Shown here: piece by piece, positions 10,034 to 22,500 of the stretch | Layout: each line of letters opens with the position of its first letter | Position numbering within the stretch: the first letter of the stretch is position 1 | Origin: Populus alba | Taxonomy: Eukaryota; Streptophyta; Magnoliopsida; Malpighiales; Salicaceae | Assembly (NCBI RefSeq): GCF_005239225.2 | Contig: NC_133291.1 | Location: 1,240,001-1,304,000 of the forward strand | Reading direction: 5' to 3' | DNA length: 64,000 nucleotides | Notes under the pieces: model-generated | Database searches by the model: none | Told to the model about the DNA's origin: nothing | Seen by the model: only the letters and a program-made list of their open reading frames with translations | Translations under genes and position numbers: made by a program

Positions 10034-12247
10034 CAAGATCAACCTTGTGATCTTTCTTGATTTTGGGCTGGTAGAAGATGAAAGTAAAGTAAAAGAGGAG
10101 AGGGGAGTCTTAAAAGGAGCTTTTACTTTTAATAATCTTAATTTTCTAACCAAAGTCAAATCATATCCTTGAGAGAGAAATGTATGGTTTCTAGCCAAGG
10201 ATAAACAATGTGCGGAAAAATCTGACAAGACTTTCAACGATGGATCATTTCCCTCGGTGCTGAATACCACTTGCAAACCAAAAGAGTCCCTAAACTATTT
10301 TATTAATTTGTTCATTAGGTCTTCAAACTTTTAAAAGTTCCTAGTTATCTCTCTGATCATATTTATACTCGAAAACTTTTGATTTTTTTATTAAAATTTC
10401 TTCTTTTTTTTGGATATTAGCTCAATTTATTCTTAAATTGTCTCTAAAAATCTAATTATTCTTAATTTATTTTTATATTTTTTAACATATATTTTCATCT
10501 AAACCGATAGAAATGCACTCGTATAAAAAATCAAATTTAAACAAATCTATTAGAAAAAATAATTTAAAAGGGAAGAATCATGATTTGGTGTTAATCATGG
10601 AAGAGCATTTTTTCAATTTGAATAAAAAGGTGTTTTAAAAAATAACCTACTCATTTAGAAACTGATTAGAAGCCATTATATTTGAAAGGATAAATTAAAG
10701 AAAGATAAGATGAATTAATCCCTGAGAAATTTAGACAAAAAAACTTAATTGATAAATTCTAAATGTTTTATGATTCAGATAGAGACAAAAAAAAAAAAAA
10801 AAAGCTTATAAGTTGAGGATTTTTCTTGAGGTTGGTGCCATAGTAGACCCGGTCTGGTTCAAGGTCCAAGTCACGGGTTTTGATCTGGTCACCGGGTTGT
10901 CCATGTTAATTTTATTTTATTTTAATTAAAACAATATTGTTTTAGTGAAAAAAACAAAAGTTAACGAGTTGCAATAGGATTTTTGACTGGGTTTTGCCAG
11001 GTCAGCCTGTTAAATCACATCGAGTTTTTTTTTTCTTTGTTTTTTTTCAACTCAATCCAATTTTAGTTTTGGATCTACTTGCCGAGTCGGCCGGTTTCAA
11101 AAGTATAGATGGTGCTTTCTGTTTTAAACTGGGATGCCTTTATTCAAGATTTTCACAATGTATTTGTGCAGCACACAGGTATATGTTAGATTCGGTAAAC
11201 TTGAAAACAAAACGATTTCTTTTAACACTGGAGTATGCAATCAAAAAATCATTTTCTTTTATTTTCCATCTCAAATTATTACACCAACAATCCAACGTGC
11301 TAGACAGATCGCTGTTTTAAAATCTCATCTGACTCTTTGATCTATAATTTGGATGTCTAGGAATTTAGACGGGTTAAATTTTAATAAAAATAAAAAAATA
11401 ATGAACTTAACATAATCTGATTAAAAATAAAGTTCGATTCGTAACTTGATCGGCTTATAAAAAACCTAATTAAAGATCCAGAATTAACTTGAACCATGAT
11501 TCGGTACTTGATTTGAATCTACTCTCGGGACATGGAGATGGTTCACGCCTTGCTGTTTATCTGTCATGATGATCCACTTACCAATATGATGTCAGCTTGT
11601 TGATGGAGGTTCATGGTCCAAAAAAAAAGAACAGATATTAAATTAAATTAGAAATGAACCAATTAAAAGAATTCCGAAGAAAAAACAGAGAACCTGGATC
11701 CTCAATGGCATTTTATATTTTATTTTCCATCTCAAATTCCCAATTTTTTTTTTTTTTTTTTGCGGGTAAACTTCGTTATAAAATTAGAGAACTAATAATT
11801 TTATTATCCATGGTGTTTATCCAGTGAAATGGTTATTACAGCAATAAATTAAAAGATATAACCATAGGAAAGGATGACCAAACAAACATAAGATGACAAT
11901 GGTCCCATCATTGCTCAAAATGGTCTCAAAAAAGAAGCTTCTTTGTTCGTTCCCAACATACCCAAATTCTCTCTCTCTCAATAGTTTTAGTGAAAGTGAA
12001 AGTCTTGATTGCCATTTCAATTCCATGATGATGGAGTTCTAGTTTCTCTCGATTTCTACCAAGGTAGGTCCCGGCATCATCTTCTTTGTGTAAATCACAC
12101 TCTTAGGTTTGGTTTTAATTTCTTTTATTTTGAGGGTACTTTAAAAGTTTAATTACTAAAATGGAAGTTCATTTTCTATTTCCTTTTTCGCACAGGAGCT
12201 AGTTTTTGCTTTCTGGGTCTTTGGTTTTGGGTTTGTATTGTGAAGAT
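10034..12247. other. Intergenic between divergent UGT and coiled-coil genes
   Basis: Holds the 5' flank of the UGT (minus) and of the coiled-coil gene (plus). Contents I can name: AT-rich low-complexity DNA at 10300-10790, a poly-A run near 10785-10803, an interspersed repeat at about 10838-11080 (listed separately), poly-T runs near 11745 and 12297, and a CT-rich stretch at about 11970. No protein gene is supported here. Confidence 0.5.
10838..11080 (+). repeat. Interspersed repeat, family shared with 62155-62410
   Basis: This stretch matches the reverse complement of 62155-62410. Shared landmarks, in the same order, are an acccggtc-type start, a gggttttgatct / gagttttaactc segment, an AT-rich block with aaacaatattg, the segment aaaagttaacgagttgcaa, and a gactgggttttgccaggt / gaccgggtcttactaggt segment. 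The two copies are in opposite orientation about 51 kb apart and clearly diverged. I see no coding capacity and no clean terminal repeats, so I leave the class open (non-autonomous element). Confidence 0.75.
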
Positions 12248-15200
12248 ATGAATAATTCTGATCAGGAGAAGCAAGATCAGAGGTAAAATCCATCTGTTTT
12301 TTTTTTTTTTTGCGTGGTTTTGGTCTAGTGAGGTACAAGTTTGTGTTTTTTGTGGTTCTGGGTTATTGGGTTAGTTTTGTTTGCTTTTGTTGTGTTTATT
12401 CAGTTGGTTTCTGAGCTGATTGTCTTTGAATTGGTAGATTCTTGTGAGTTTTTAGAGTAGATTGTATTGCTTTCCATCGTGTTTTGTCTACGAGAGAATC
12501 GTGGAAGTTAGGGAATGGGGATTTTGGTAGAATATTCATGCTTGTGTGTGCACATTCATGGCTTTAGTTATGAGCACCAAGGTTTTGATTCATTTGTTTA
12601 GGGAGGATTAGATTGCTGATAAAATTGTACAAAAATGGAAGGACTTTGTTAGCTTGGAGTGATATATTGTTCATTGTTTGTGAAACAAGTTAACTGATCA
12701 TTATGCTGCTCATTAGCTTAGTTGATATTGAAGTTAGTGTTTTCCAGAAGAGCGACAGAAACCATAAGGTTTCTTTCTTCCCATCTTCACCCCTTTTTAG
12801 GCAAGTGAAAAGAGAGGGTTTTAGAAGTTTTTTTTAAAAAAATTACTTTGGATTAGTTATCAGTCAGCTGAAAACTGTTCTGTAGTTTTGGAAATGGCAG
12901 TGGTCAAAATTTTTGCTGCGAATTTGGTTGGAAGTTTACCAATTCTTGTTCGAGTTTTCATTGGCTTACCCTCATTCATCAGGATCCGTACTAGCATGGA
13001 GGATTCCACGGCTACAACTATTGAATTTCTTCGGGCACGGTTGCTAGCTGAAAGATCTGTGTCAAGAACTGCAAGACAGAGAGCTGATGAACTAGCAGAA
13101 AGAGTATGCTTTGAATTTATTTTTCCGTTTTCTTTTTAGGAGGGGGTGGGTTGGTTTTGGGGACTGTACTCTCTTGTTTCTCCTTTATCACCTATTATGA
13201 AGTCTAAACTTGTTTAAGAATTAGGTAGCAGAACTGGAGGAACAGCTAAGGATGGTGTCTCTTCAAAGACTGAAGGCTGAGAAAGCAACAGCAGATGTTC
13301 TTTCCATCCTGGAAAGCAATGGGATCAGTGACGATTCTGAAATCTTTGGTTCTAACTCTGATCAGGATACTCCTTGTGAATCCAAAGTGGGCAAGAAGAC
13401 TAAACAAGAAGAGAGTTCTGTCATTTCAAAAGTGACAAAATATAAGTTGGAAGAACATAAAGGTTCTGGTCATGATTTTTCCTCATCACAAGGTAGAAAC
13501 TTGTCTTGGAAAGGCCGCAAGCATAGCCCACGTTCTCTTGAAAAGTGCAAGGATCCATCTCTGAGGAGACGGAGCAGTTTTGCATCTACCAGTTCTTCCC
13601 CTAAACATCACCAAGGCAAGTCGTGCCGCCAAGTAAGAAACAAAGAATCAAGGTTAGTTCATCTCACATCTCCAATCATAGTGTGGAACCATAGATTTAA
13701 GCAATTACCCGGCACTCTTTTTTTGCTAATTTATTCCCCTTTTCTGAGCCCAGGAAAGCAGCTCCAATGTGATGCTGTTGTTCTTGTTGTTTTTTCACTA
13801 TAAACACAACATAGTTTGTCACATATAGAATTTGAGTAAAAACTTGGAATCAAGCGTAACAATTACCCTTGGAGTCATATCTCTCTCTCATATACTGATA
13901 AAGTTCTATTTAACACTCTCTGAATAGAATAATACCATGTAGACACCATTTGCTTAATTGTGATTCGAATCAAACTTTCCACATTGCCAGGGAAGAAAAA
14001 TAAACAATCACCTTGCCAAGTCATTTTCTACTGCAAGTCCCCTAGGTTGTCCTCTTTTTCTAGTTTTTGCATGACGATGTAGATAATTATTCATTCTGGG
14101 TTCTATCCTGTTTATACAACATAAATAATTAGTTGTTTCAATTGTCAGATTGACAATTGGAGCATTTAGGACCAATCCAGACAAGGTTGATTCTCCAGAA
14201 AATGGAGTTGCTACCACATCAGAAGTTTTTCCTAATTGCTCAGAACCTGAGGTGGAAGGAATTGAAAATGGAGAAGAGAAAACTTTACCCCCAGTATCAG
14301 ATGGCTTAGAAAATGGACAGCGTGCAGATAGTAATGAGCTGGAAGACAATGTGTATGGCAGTGATAGAGACATGGAAAAAGCACTTGAACATCAAGCACA
14401 GCTCATTGACCGATACAAAGCAATGGAAAAGGTTCAAAGAGAATGGGAAGAGAAATTCAGAGAAAACAATGGCAGTACACCAGTAAGTTTATCGGAACCT
14501 ATATAACTAATAAACAATTAAATTGCTTTCAGATCAAGTTGATAACATGCCAATGGCATCTGCACATTTTAAATTTAGTGCTTTCTTTGAGGGGGAAAAA
14601 AAGAGTTTCAATAAATAGGAGCAACTTTAAAATAAGGGACGGCTAATACTCTGAAAGAACTGTTAAGATAATTCCTAGGGTACAATGATTTTAAGCAAAC
14701 TGTTGAGTATAATCTATGTGCTGCAAATGAGAAATGTGCTTAAAATATCTATGTTTGGACTGATAGAATCTGCCTGTAAAATAGTAAAGAAAGAAAGGAA
14801 ATTTTCCTGGTGTACTAGTCAATCTGCAATTCTAAATTCTCTTTTCATTCATCGTAATAGTTAAGAAGCAACCATGCTGATAGATTATGTAAAAAAAAGT
14901 AAAATAGTTTCTTTAAACACTTTTCTCTTACCATGAATCCTATTCCCATAAACATTGATTTTTTTTATTTTATTTCTTGGTCATAATGATTTAGGATTCA
15001 TATGATGCTGGAAACCGCTCAGATGTCACTGAGGAAGGCTATGAGATCAAGGCACAAGTTCAACAACACACTGGGACCATAGCTGCCCAATCCAACGGGG
15101 CAAAGTCAGAAGTTGAAAAGGCATCTAACATTCAACCTAATGGCATTCTACCACCTTCACATGTTAATATTGGGCAGTTACAGAAATGGAAGAGCAGTAG

Positions 15201-16131
15201 TGCACCTACTTCTGAATCCCCAGCTCAAGATTTTGCATTCCGCGCAGAAAAGCGAAAGCAAAATGAAAATGAAGAGAGTCTTGGGAACAATTACCATCCA
15301 TCTCCACACAGCTCCCACGACCATCCACAGTCACACAGTTCACATGATTCCCCTGGGAGCCAATCTGCAACCAGCTTTCCATCTAATACAGACAGTGGTT
15401 TCAGCAAAGGGCAATTTTCTGGGAGGCAAAATGAACTCTATGCATTGGTGCCACATAGAGCATCCAATGAATTGGGTGGTGTGCTGGATGCCCTTAAACT
15501 AGCACGGCAATCGTTGCAACAGAAAATCAGCACATTACCATTAATAGAAGGTGGATCTATTAGAAACTCTGTTGATCCTTCTCTTCCCCCTCCAATACCA
15601 GGCGATAAAGTAGATATTCCCCTCGGAAATGCTGAACTTTTCAGACTTCCATTTGATTTTTTGGTTGAAGGCAGCACTCGAAAAAACCTTGTTAGTCCTA
15701 GTGCTGGATTAAGTTTGAGAAACTATTATCCTGATACAGGAGTTCCAGCAGCTGCCAGCAATCAATTTGTCAGCAGATCTTACTCGGCAACTGGATCGAG
15801 ATTTCCTACAGAGGATCAATTTCTGGCCAGTCAATCTTACTCAGCAACTGGATCGAGATTTCCTACAGAGGATCAATTTCTGGCCAGTCAAGATGTCGAG
15901 GGTGGATCAAGAATCTCTAGTCAGAGGCCTTTTTTTTATCCTTATTTGGATACAGTTTCACCTCCTTCAGCCAGATATAGTTATCCCACAAATCCCTCTT
16001 ATCCCGACCCGATGCCACAACTGCCGTCAATGGAACCCCCTTCCTTCCTTCCCAGGACGACTGCTGGTGTCCCTCCAGCAGATCATTTCTCTTTCCCTGA
16101 TTATCATATTAGACCAAACATGTATAGATAA
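12248..16131 (+). CDS. Plant-specific coiled-coil protein, 5 exons, 684 aa
   Basis: Exons 12248-12282, 12983-13103, 13225-13652, 14149-14482 and 14995-16131 join in one frame with GT-AG borders (2055 nt). The protein starts MNNSDQEKQDQRIRTSMEDS. Residues about 16-85 form a charged coiled coil (EFLRARLLAERSVSRTARQR, then VAELEEQLRMVSLQRLKAEK). A second short coiled coil lies at about 266-303 (KALEHQAQLIDRYKAMEKVQ). The long C-terminal half is Ser/Pro/His-rich and probably disordered, with a 19-residue duplication at 568-605. I see no enzyme domain, signal peptide or membrane segment. It resembles a family of uncharacterised plant coiled-coil proteins, some annotated as trichohyalin-like or BRANCHLESS TRICHOME-related, but I cannot name an orthologue. 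A cytoskeletal or scaffold role would be a guess. The first exon is short and its ATG is the first one in frame after the probable leader. Confidence 0.85.
15778..15891 (+). repeat. In-frame 57-bp tandem duplication inside exon 5
   Basis: Positions 15778-15834 and 15835-15891 are identical except for one base (tcggca against tcagca, synonymous). Each unit encodes the 19 residues SYSATGSRFPTEDQFLASQ. The duplication keeps the reading frame and sits in the disordered C-terminal region of the coiled-coil protein. Near-identity implies a recent event. Confidence 0.97.
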
Positions 16132-16588
16132 TAGCTTGCTGTTAAACACTCTACTAGGTTTTCGATGATTAGCTTTACCAACAATGTTTCAGGAACAGCG
16201 ATTTTGTAGCATAATAGTTAAAATCTTGGTCCTTAAAGGGCAAATTTGTATTACCGCTGTATGATTCAGTGTATCATTTGTTGTGAGATGGAATTTTGTA
16301 AAAGAGATTCAACCTGCTTCAATTTTTACTCTTGTTTCCCCTTGCACCATTCTATCATCTATTCATCTCTGCAAGCAGCAATCCATTTTCCTTCATTGTG
16401 TTAATGCTAGATGTCCTAGAAACGCTTATAATTTAAGTTTTCTTTTTCTTTTCATCACTACATACTCAGTACAGTGGGATCTGATGCCCGGTATGTTCCT
16501 CCTGAACAGGGACTTGGACGAATGCATAGAGTATAAGACAAACTGGTGGCTTAGGGCTTGATAACTGTAACGTGTATGCATCTACATG

Positions 16589-16770
16589 TTCAAGAAGCGT
16601 AGCGTGGTGACAAAGGACTTGAGATCTGCATAGCAGATCTCGAGTTCGAGTCAGGGCGTGCACCTCTTGTAAGAGCCTGGGATAGCCGGGGTTTTACTCA
16701 CTCACCTAGCCCCACAAAGTACGTTTTCCGGAGAGATGGGGTTTTCTCAAATCCAAAAAAATAAAAAAGA
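16589..16770 (+). mobile_element. tRNA-derived SINE with 9-bp target-site duplication
   Basis: A 182-bp element flanked by direct repeats atctacatg at 16580-16588 and 16771-16779. Its head has pol III promoter-like boxes: tagcgtggtgac (box A-like) and gagttcgagtc (box B-like). Its tail is A-rich (ccaaaaaaataaaaaaga). These are the hallmarks of a SINE mobilised by target-primed reverse transcription. It lies about 460 bp downstream of the coiled-coil gene on the same strand. Confidence 0.88.
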
Positions 16771-16779
16771 ATCTACATG

Positions 16780-18507
16780 CCCAGCAATCCAGAACTCCAG
16801 GGCTGATCTTGGACTGGAAAGGGTTTAGCATGGCTCCCGTGTAAATCCAGTATTTTTGTTGGATCCAAAACAACTGTGCACTGCACCTAACAGTCTGCAG
16901 ATTGCCCCCAGCCTCCAGCCCCTCCCTTTTTTTCTCCTTTCAACAGAGGCGGTTGCATGCATGCAATAAAAAAAGTCCCATAGTCATAGACATGGATCTA
17001 TACCAGAATTTTGGCATTCACAAGAAATTTCTCAAAGACTACCTTTGATAATACCCTGCTCAATTCATCATCAAAAGTGGTGTTATTCATAAACCATACC
17101 TTTTTTTAATGTCAATGAAACATGAAGTATATTATAATTAAGTACAATCGTGTGGAAAACCGTAGCCCATCCACAGTGAATATTTGTGTAGAATTATAGC
17201 GAAACTATTCTTTTATCCTTTATCTTTTAATTTTTAAAGTTTTAATTGATAAGTACAACGGTCTTTGCTCATGACCAATTTGTCATTCTTGATTTGTTTG
17301 AGGGCAGCATCATTTTAGTTAATTTTTTAATAAAAGTGAAACTATTTTTTTATTTTTTCATTGTCTTTAGAGAGTAAACAAACAAAATCTTTGGTACAGA
17401 GAATGTATGGTAATTTCAATTTTATCATAAATAATTAAATTACACTAGTACCCTTACTTATGCAAATTTGCAAATTTGTTAGCCTAGGTTGTTAGGGTTT
17501 GAATGTCATTTTCTAATTTATTTTTTTTGTTATTGTTATTTAATCCTAGGGGTATTTTTAGTTTTGCACACAAAAAAAATCACTGACAACAGTGGATGAA
17601 ATCAAGCTTCCGCCACATCATTTGATGTGTCTTAGTGTCCTCTTTTTCTCTAATTGATGTCTGTATGGTAGTGAGATATAGTTTGACATCAATTGATTTT
17701 TATTTTTTATTTTTTTTCTTCTCTTTTTTACTCAGAATGCGTGCTGGACATGCAAAAAATTATATCGGCTCTTTAATTTATTTTTCTTTTTTATTCAATC
17801 CCCTCTATCTTAATTACAATTGCTTTATTTATATTAATTGTTTTTAATTGGATTTTATTTTTAATTTCATCTTTGGTTGTTTGATTTTTTCTTGTTTTTT
17901 TTAATCAAATTTGGTTCTCAGTATTTTAATTACTATTTTTTTTTTCAATTATTTTCTTGATTTATTTGTTTTTCTTCAATTCCACCTTTCTTTGGTCATT
18001 GAATTTTTATGTCAAGTTTGGTATCGATTCTTTTAATTGTTATTTTTCTTCATCATTTTTTTAATTGATTTATTTTTTTTCAATTTCATCCCTAAACATT
18101 TAATTTCATTTAAATTTCCCCATAACATTTAATTCCAGTTGTTTTTTGTGTTGAATTAATACTAATTTTTTTATTTTGTTGCTATATTAAAATTTAGTTT
18201 GAGATCTTATATATTTTTATATATGCATACTATCTTTATTATATTTTATTATATGTAAGTGTCGACTTTATGGTACACAGTTATATTTTTTATTTGATGT
18301 AAAAAAACATATTAATAAAACCTAAACATTAATTCTTTTAATTTTTTCCTAGCAACAAACTTTATCCAGCAAAACACGGGTAACATAAGCCAAAAGACAA
18401 CTGACTATTTTAATAATCGGATTCTGATGTGGACTGGACAAAAGGGGTGAGGGCTGCTAAATCCATTGACCAAAGGGATGAGAGCTGCTAAATCCATTGA
18501 CCAATCC
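16780..18507. other. Intergenic, pyrimidine-rich
   Basis: No gene seen. From about 17600 to 18200 the plus strand is extremely T-rich and repeats loose variants of ttcaatttcatc and ttaattgattt; similar blocks recur near 22290-22460 and 26340-26680. A short imperfect direct repeat (gctgctaaatccattgacca, twice) occupies about 18450-18503, just before the tandem-duplicated unit. Confidence 0.5.
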
Positions 18508-18670
18508 GTACCCAAGCCCAACTTCCAACAGGATCTTACCTCGATATTTACCTGGAGAAGAACAGGAAAGTCAGCACGCGCTTCTTGATCAAGTTGACAA
18601 AGTCGTAGCTAGCATAATCTGATGACTTTATCCATGGTTGGCGGTTGCTGAACTGGTATTTTTCCTTCTT

Positions 18671-18680
18671 CTATATATAC
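18671..18680 (+). promoter_or_regulatory. Probable TATA box of duplicated gene copy 1
   Basis: The string ctatatatac lies 140 bp before the ATG at 18820, a typical spacing for a plant TATA box plus short leader. It is preserved in copy 2 at 22942-22951. Transcription would start about 30 bp downstream, near 18705. Confidence 0.6.
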
Positions 18681-18819
18681 CCCAGCAAGACCTCTCTAGC
18701 CATTCACAGATCCATCAAAAACCGAAGCAATCTCTTGCATTATCTCATCAACTCCAGAATTACATCTTGCTCCATCTTGTTATCTCAACGTCTTCTAAGT
18801 TAATTCTAACATTAAGATC

Positions 18820-19371
18820 ATGTCTGAGGGCAATCTTCGTGACGCTCCCTTGGTGTGTCCTGAACTGGATATTTATCAGTTTGGTTATCCAAGGTGTGAT
18901 ACAGCAGATTCCATGGCATCAAGCTCCAATGATTCTCCTTTTTTAGGCACATATGACGATTTGTCACTGTTGGAAAGTGGCCTGTACCAGCAGAAGTATG
19001 GTGATATCAGTGATAAATTCTGTAGAAATCAGGACAAGGCATGGGAATCCATTGATTCAAGGCTCTTCATGCTGCTAGAATTCTTTAGAGAACTGTTTTT
19101 TCGAAGAACGGAAGTTTTCAAGAAATTATTTCCAGAGTTGCATGATGAATTTCTGGGGATGTTCAAGAAAATTGGTAACATCAATTTATACGTAGAAAAA
19201 CCTGGTGAATTCAAGACTAGGGCATTATGCTTGCAAAGGAGCTCGAGTGTTGGCTCACCAAGAACACCTTCGAGAAAAGGAGGTGAATCGCCATTAAGGC
19301 TCGAGAGGTTCAAGGTTCGCACGGTGGTTCCTGGCGGCGGTGGCCAGGGTGACAGAGGTGCTTCTAATTAA
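18820..19371 (+). CDS. Uncharacterised 183-aa protein, tandem copy 1
   Basis: Intronless gene starting MSEGNLRDAPLVCPELDIYQ and ending GGGGQGDRGASN. I do not recognise the family. Visible features: an acidic, Ser-rich N-terminal third (SMASSSNDSP); a hydrophobic-basic helical centre at about residues 80-125 (LLEFFRELFFRR, then KKLFPELHDEFLGMFKKI); and a basic, Ser/Pro/Gly-rich C-terminus with SVGSPRTPSRKGGESP, which looks like a possible phosphorylation region. There is no signal peptide, membrane span or known catalytic motif. The TATA box at 18671 and short leader support this start. Copy 2 at 23091-23642 differs at only five residues, all substitutions, so both copies look functional. It may be a lineage-restricted plant protein, but I cannot test that here. 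Confidence 0.75.
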   Translation: MSEGNLRDAPLVCPELDIYQFGYPRCDTADSMASSSNDSPFLGTYDDLSLLESGLYQQKYGDISDKFCRNQDKAWESIDSRLFMLLEFFRELFFRRTEVFKKLFPELHDEFLGMFKKIGNINLYVEKPGEFKTRALCLQRSSSVGSPRTPSRKGGESPLRLERFKVRTVVPGGGGQGDRGASN

Positions 19372-22300
19372 ATCCACATTGACTGGTCCATGATTTGTTG
19401 CAAAGCTTGAACCGAAACAGTATTTTTTTTTTTTTTTCAACAGCACAGTTTGTTCAAAGATACAGCAATTCTTTTATTCTTTCATTCATTGTTCAATGTA
19501 AATAGTGGTAATAATACCGCTATTTGTTTGTGTATTGTGAAATTTCTTTCTATAAGAAGGGTTTTTTTTCTTTCTTTCTACACGCCTACAGTGTTAATCC
19601 TTCAGAAATATTTTTTTTTGTAATAACATAGATATTGCACCCATTCTTTTTAGAGAGTCAAATAAACACCACACAATTGTGCAGTCAAGTCGATACAGAT
19701 ACTAATTAAAATAAATTAACCATCAGTCTGGCCGGTGGCTTACGAGCGTCCTTGGATTGCATATATATTAGAATGAATGATCGAGTCAATATAAAATGGC
19801 AATATTTATATATATAAAAAAAAACAAATAACATAAAATAAAGTTTGTTTTGAAGAATATTTTTTTTAAATAAATTAATCTTGATTTTCATCAAATTGTC
19901 GATTGACCTGGTTAAACAAAATTAATTCCAAGTTGAATTTCTTTAAAATCTAATCTAAATCGAGCCGCATCAGATTTAATAATTGTGATTACAAAACGAG
20001 GGAGGGAAATGGGAATGATTGCACTGTTGCATATCCGAAGGAGATAATGCTTAAATCAAACTTATTTTTTATTTTTTATATGGTTATTGCAGTATCAAAA
20101 AATTATTTTAGCATCAAGTTGATATCAAAAAAATATTATAGCATTGTGGTATGGTTTATTTTTAAAAAAGTTTAGTTAAATAAAAAAAATATTTCAAAAA
20201 AAAACTAGATTATTAAACATTATAGAGTCAATGACTCAGTTTGCAAGTTTGGCAAGGTAACCTTGACTATCTTAGTTCATAGTCTGGCAGGGTACTTTTT
20301 TTTTTTTTCTATTTGTGCTCGACCATGTAGACATCTATTTTTCTTTCTATCATTTAGTTACAAAATATTTTTGGAAAAAAACTTGCTATTAAATTTCAAA
20401 AAGTTAATGGAACTATTGACAGGTTTGGTGAGTTTAACTTCTTCTTCTTTTTATATTTATTTTTTTATTTCATACTTCGATATTGATTTGATTAAGAATT
20501 AAGTTTTAAAATTTATTTCGTTTTGTTTTCCATGAAGTTATTATAGTTTTTTTAAAAAAAAAGTCTTAATATTAGTTTGATACTTGATTTTGCGATTGTC
20601 TATTTTTATTATTATATATTAAATAAACAATACTTTAGAAGAAGAAAAATACATTAATCACAATATAATATATTACATGGTTTTGATGTGTGACTCGAAT
20701 TACTCAACTCACATGTTTACTCATCGAATCATATATGTTTTTTATTTGGTTTTTGGTCCTTTAATTTTTCTAATTATTTTTTATTATTATCTTAATCTTA
20801 TTAAATATTAGATTGGTTGAGAAATGGAATTCATGGTTTATTTTTATTTCCTCTTTCTATAGGGTTATCACAATCTCAAATAAACATCTTTTTTAGGATT
20901 AGTGCTTGATTTTGCAGACATCTAATTTTATCATAAAATTAAATAAAAATGATTTACAAGAACAATAAAGTTATTAAACTCGTTAAAATTCATGACTCAA
21001 GTCGTAGGGTGATCAAGGTCGATCCAATTTAGCATCATTTCAATATTAAAAAAATTATCATATTAAAGTATTTTTATAAGATATTTTATATTTTTACCAG
21101 TAATTTTAGTTATCTTTAACCCATTAAATTAAATTATTTATTTTGAATTAGCTCCAACATAATTTATTTCAAAATTATAGACAGGTAAGGAGCGGAGTTG
21201 TCAAGTTTTAAAATCAAACTACTTAATTGAATTTAATGACACTCTTAATTTTTTTTAATAATTTTATCCATAGTAAAGCACTAGTAATAATTAATTAACA
21301 TGGGATATTGCTAGGAGCCTTGTATTTAAGGTTGCCACGCGTGCAAGGAAAAGAACGGACCACCTGTAATAAAGGCCGAGGGCGACAGAGCAATAGGGAT
21401 AATATGGGTGGTCCTGGTCCAAGGATGGTTGGTTGAGCTATGGACCAGAAACAGTGCATGAAGGCCCAGATAATGTGAGCCCCGCCATGTCTCAATTTCA
21501 AATTCTGTTGTCTAAAAAACTTATGTTCCTTCTAACAAAATACTCAAACTTATTTTTTGAACTCCATTGATGAGCTCTGTGAATTTTAACAAAGCGAGAT
21601 GGATAATATTTATACGAGAAATGGTAAAATTTCTTTCATTACTATTACTAGAAGTTTTAAATGCGTTTTTCTTATAATAAAAATCTTAAATTCAAAATCT
21701 CTAGATCACTTAAAAAATTTAATGGCGTTGGTGTTTTACTCTAACCTAATTTATAATAAAATATGTCTTAGACAATAGTAAAATTAATTTTATGTTCTAT
21801 GGTAAATAAAATAAGCCTTTTGGGTGTGAGTGTTAATCTTTTTTTTTCATAGCAAATATAATTTCTTCTCTGGAAGTCAGCAAATAATAGAATTGTTGAC
21901 TAAAAGTTTTTTTTTTTTGACTTTGCATACGTTTCTTAACAATAAAAATATGAATTTTCCCCGTATTGTGTTGTTGGTTAAGGTTATTTCAGATTCTACT
22001 ATACAGTATATATACTTATTTAACATTTGAAGAGATAAAATATAAGCTTAGTATTCTTTTAGTATTTTTGTACTTTCATATTAGTATTTTCTGTAATTGC
22101 CAATGTCATTGTGGTATCTTGGTATTTTTTTCATATTTTTTCTAGAATTGTTTTCTAATTCTTAAAGTTATTGAAGTATGCTCAGCACATCCTAGTATGT
22201 GTGAGTGGCATCTGCATCATTAAGGTAATGCGTGTGACACTATTCAATGGACATAACTGGTTGTCCGCTGTCCTTTTTATTTGTAGAAGTTTTTGTTCTT

Positions 22301-22500
22301 TTTAATTTAGTCCTTCAATTACAATTTCTCACATGTTTGGCTTTTCACCTCTAACCACATTTTTTTTTTTTTTTAAATTTTTGCACTCAACACTTTTGTT
22401 CAAATTTTTTATTTTAATTTCATCATTCAATCATATTTTTTGTTGTTTATTTTTTCAATTAACACTCATTCGTACCCAAGCCTAACTTCCAACAGGATCT

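Larger units (their letters stand above)
18508..22471 (+). repeat. Tandem duplication, unit 1 (about 3.96 kb)
   Basis: This unit is directly followed by a second copy at 22472-26504. The left edge is set by gtacccaagc at 18508, which reappears right at the junction at 22472 after aacactcattc. The right edge of unit 2 is the same aacactcattc at 26494-26504, after which the sequences differ. Both units carry one gene and about 3 kb of collinear AT-rich 3' flank, including an identical-order block at 21295-21500 / 25577-25770. The genic part is nearly identical; the flank shows more substitutions and small indels. Confidence 0.95.

Noticed and set aside
10034..10276. N-terminal extension of the UGT (531-aa version)
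   Set aside because: The added 81 residues do not resemble UGTs. The ATG at 10033 places the catalytic His at the normal position 21.
18638..18946. 102-codon ORF overlapping the start of orphan gene copy 1 (and its 105-codon counterpart at 22900-23217)
   Set aside because: Its ATG lies upstream of the probable TATA box, so it would not be in the transcript. It is kept in both copies only because the duplication is recent.
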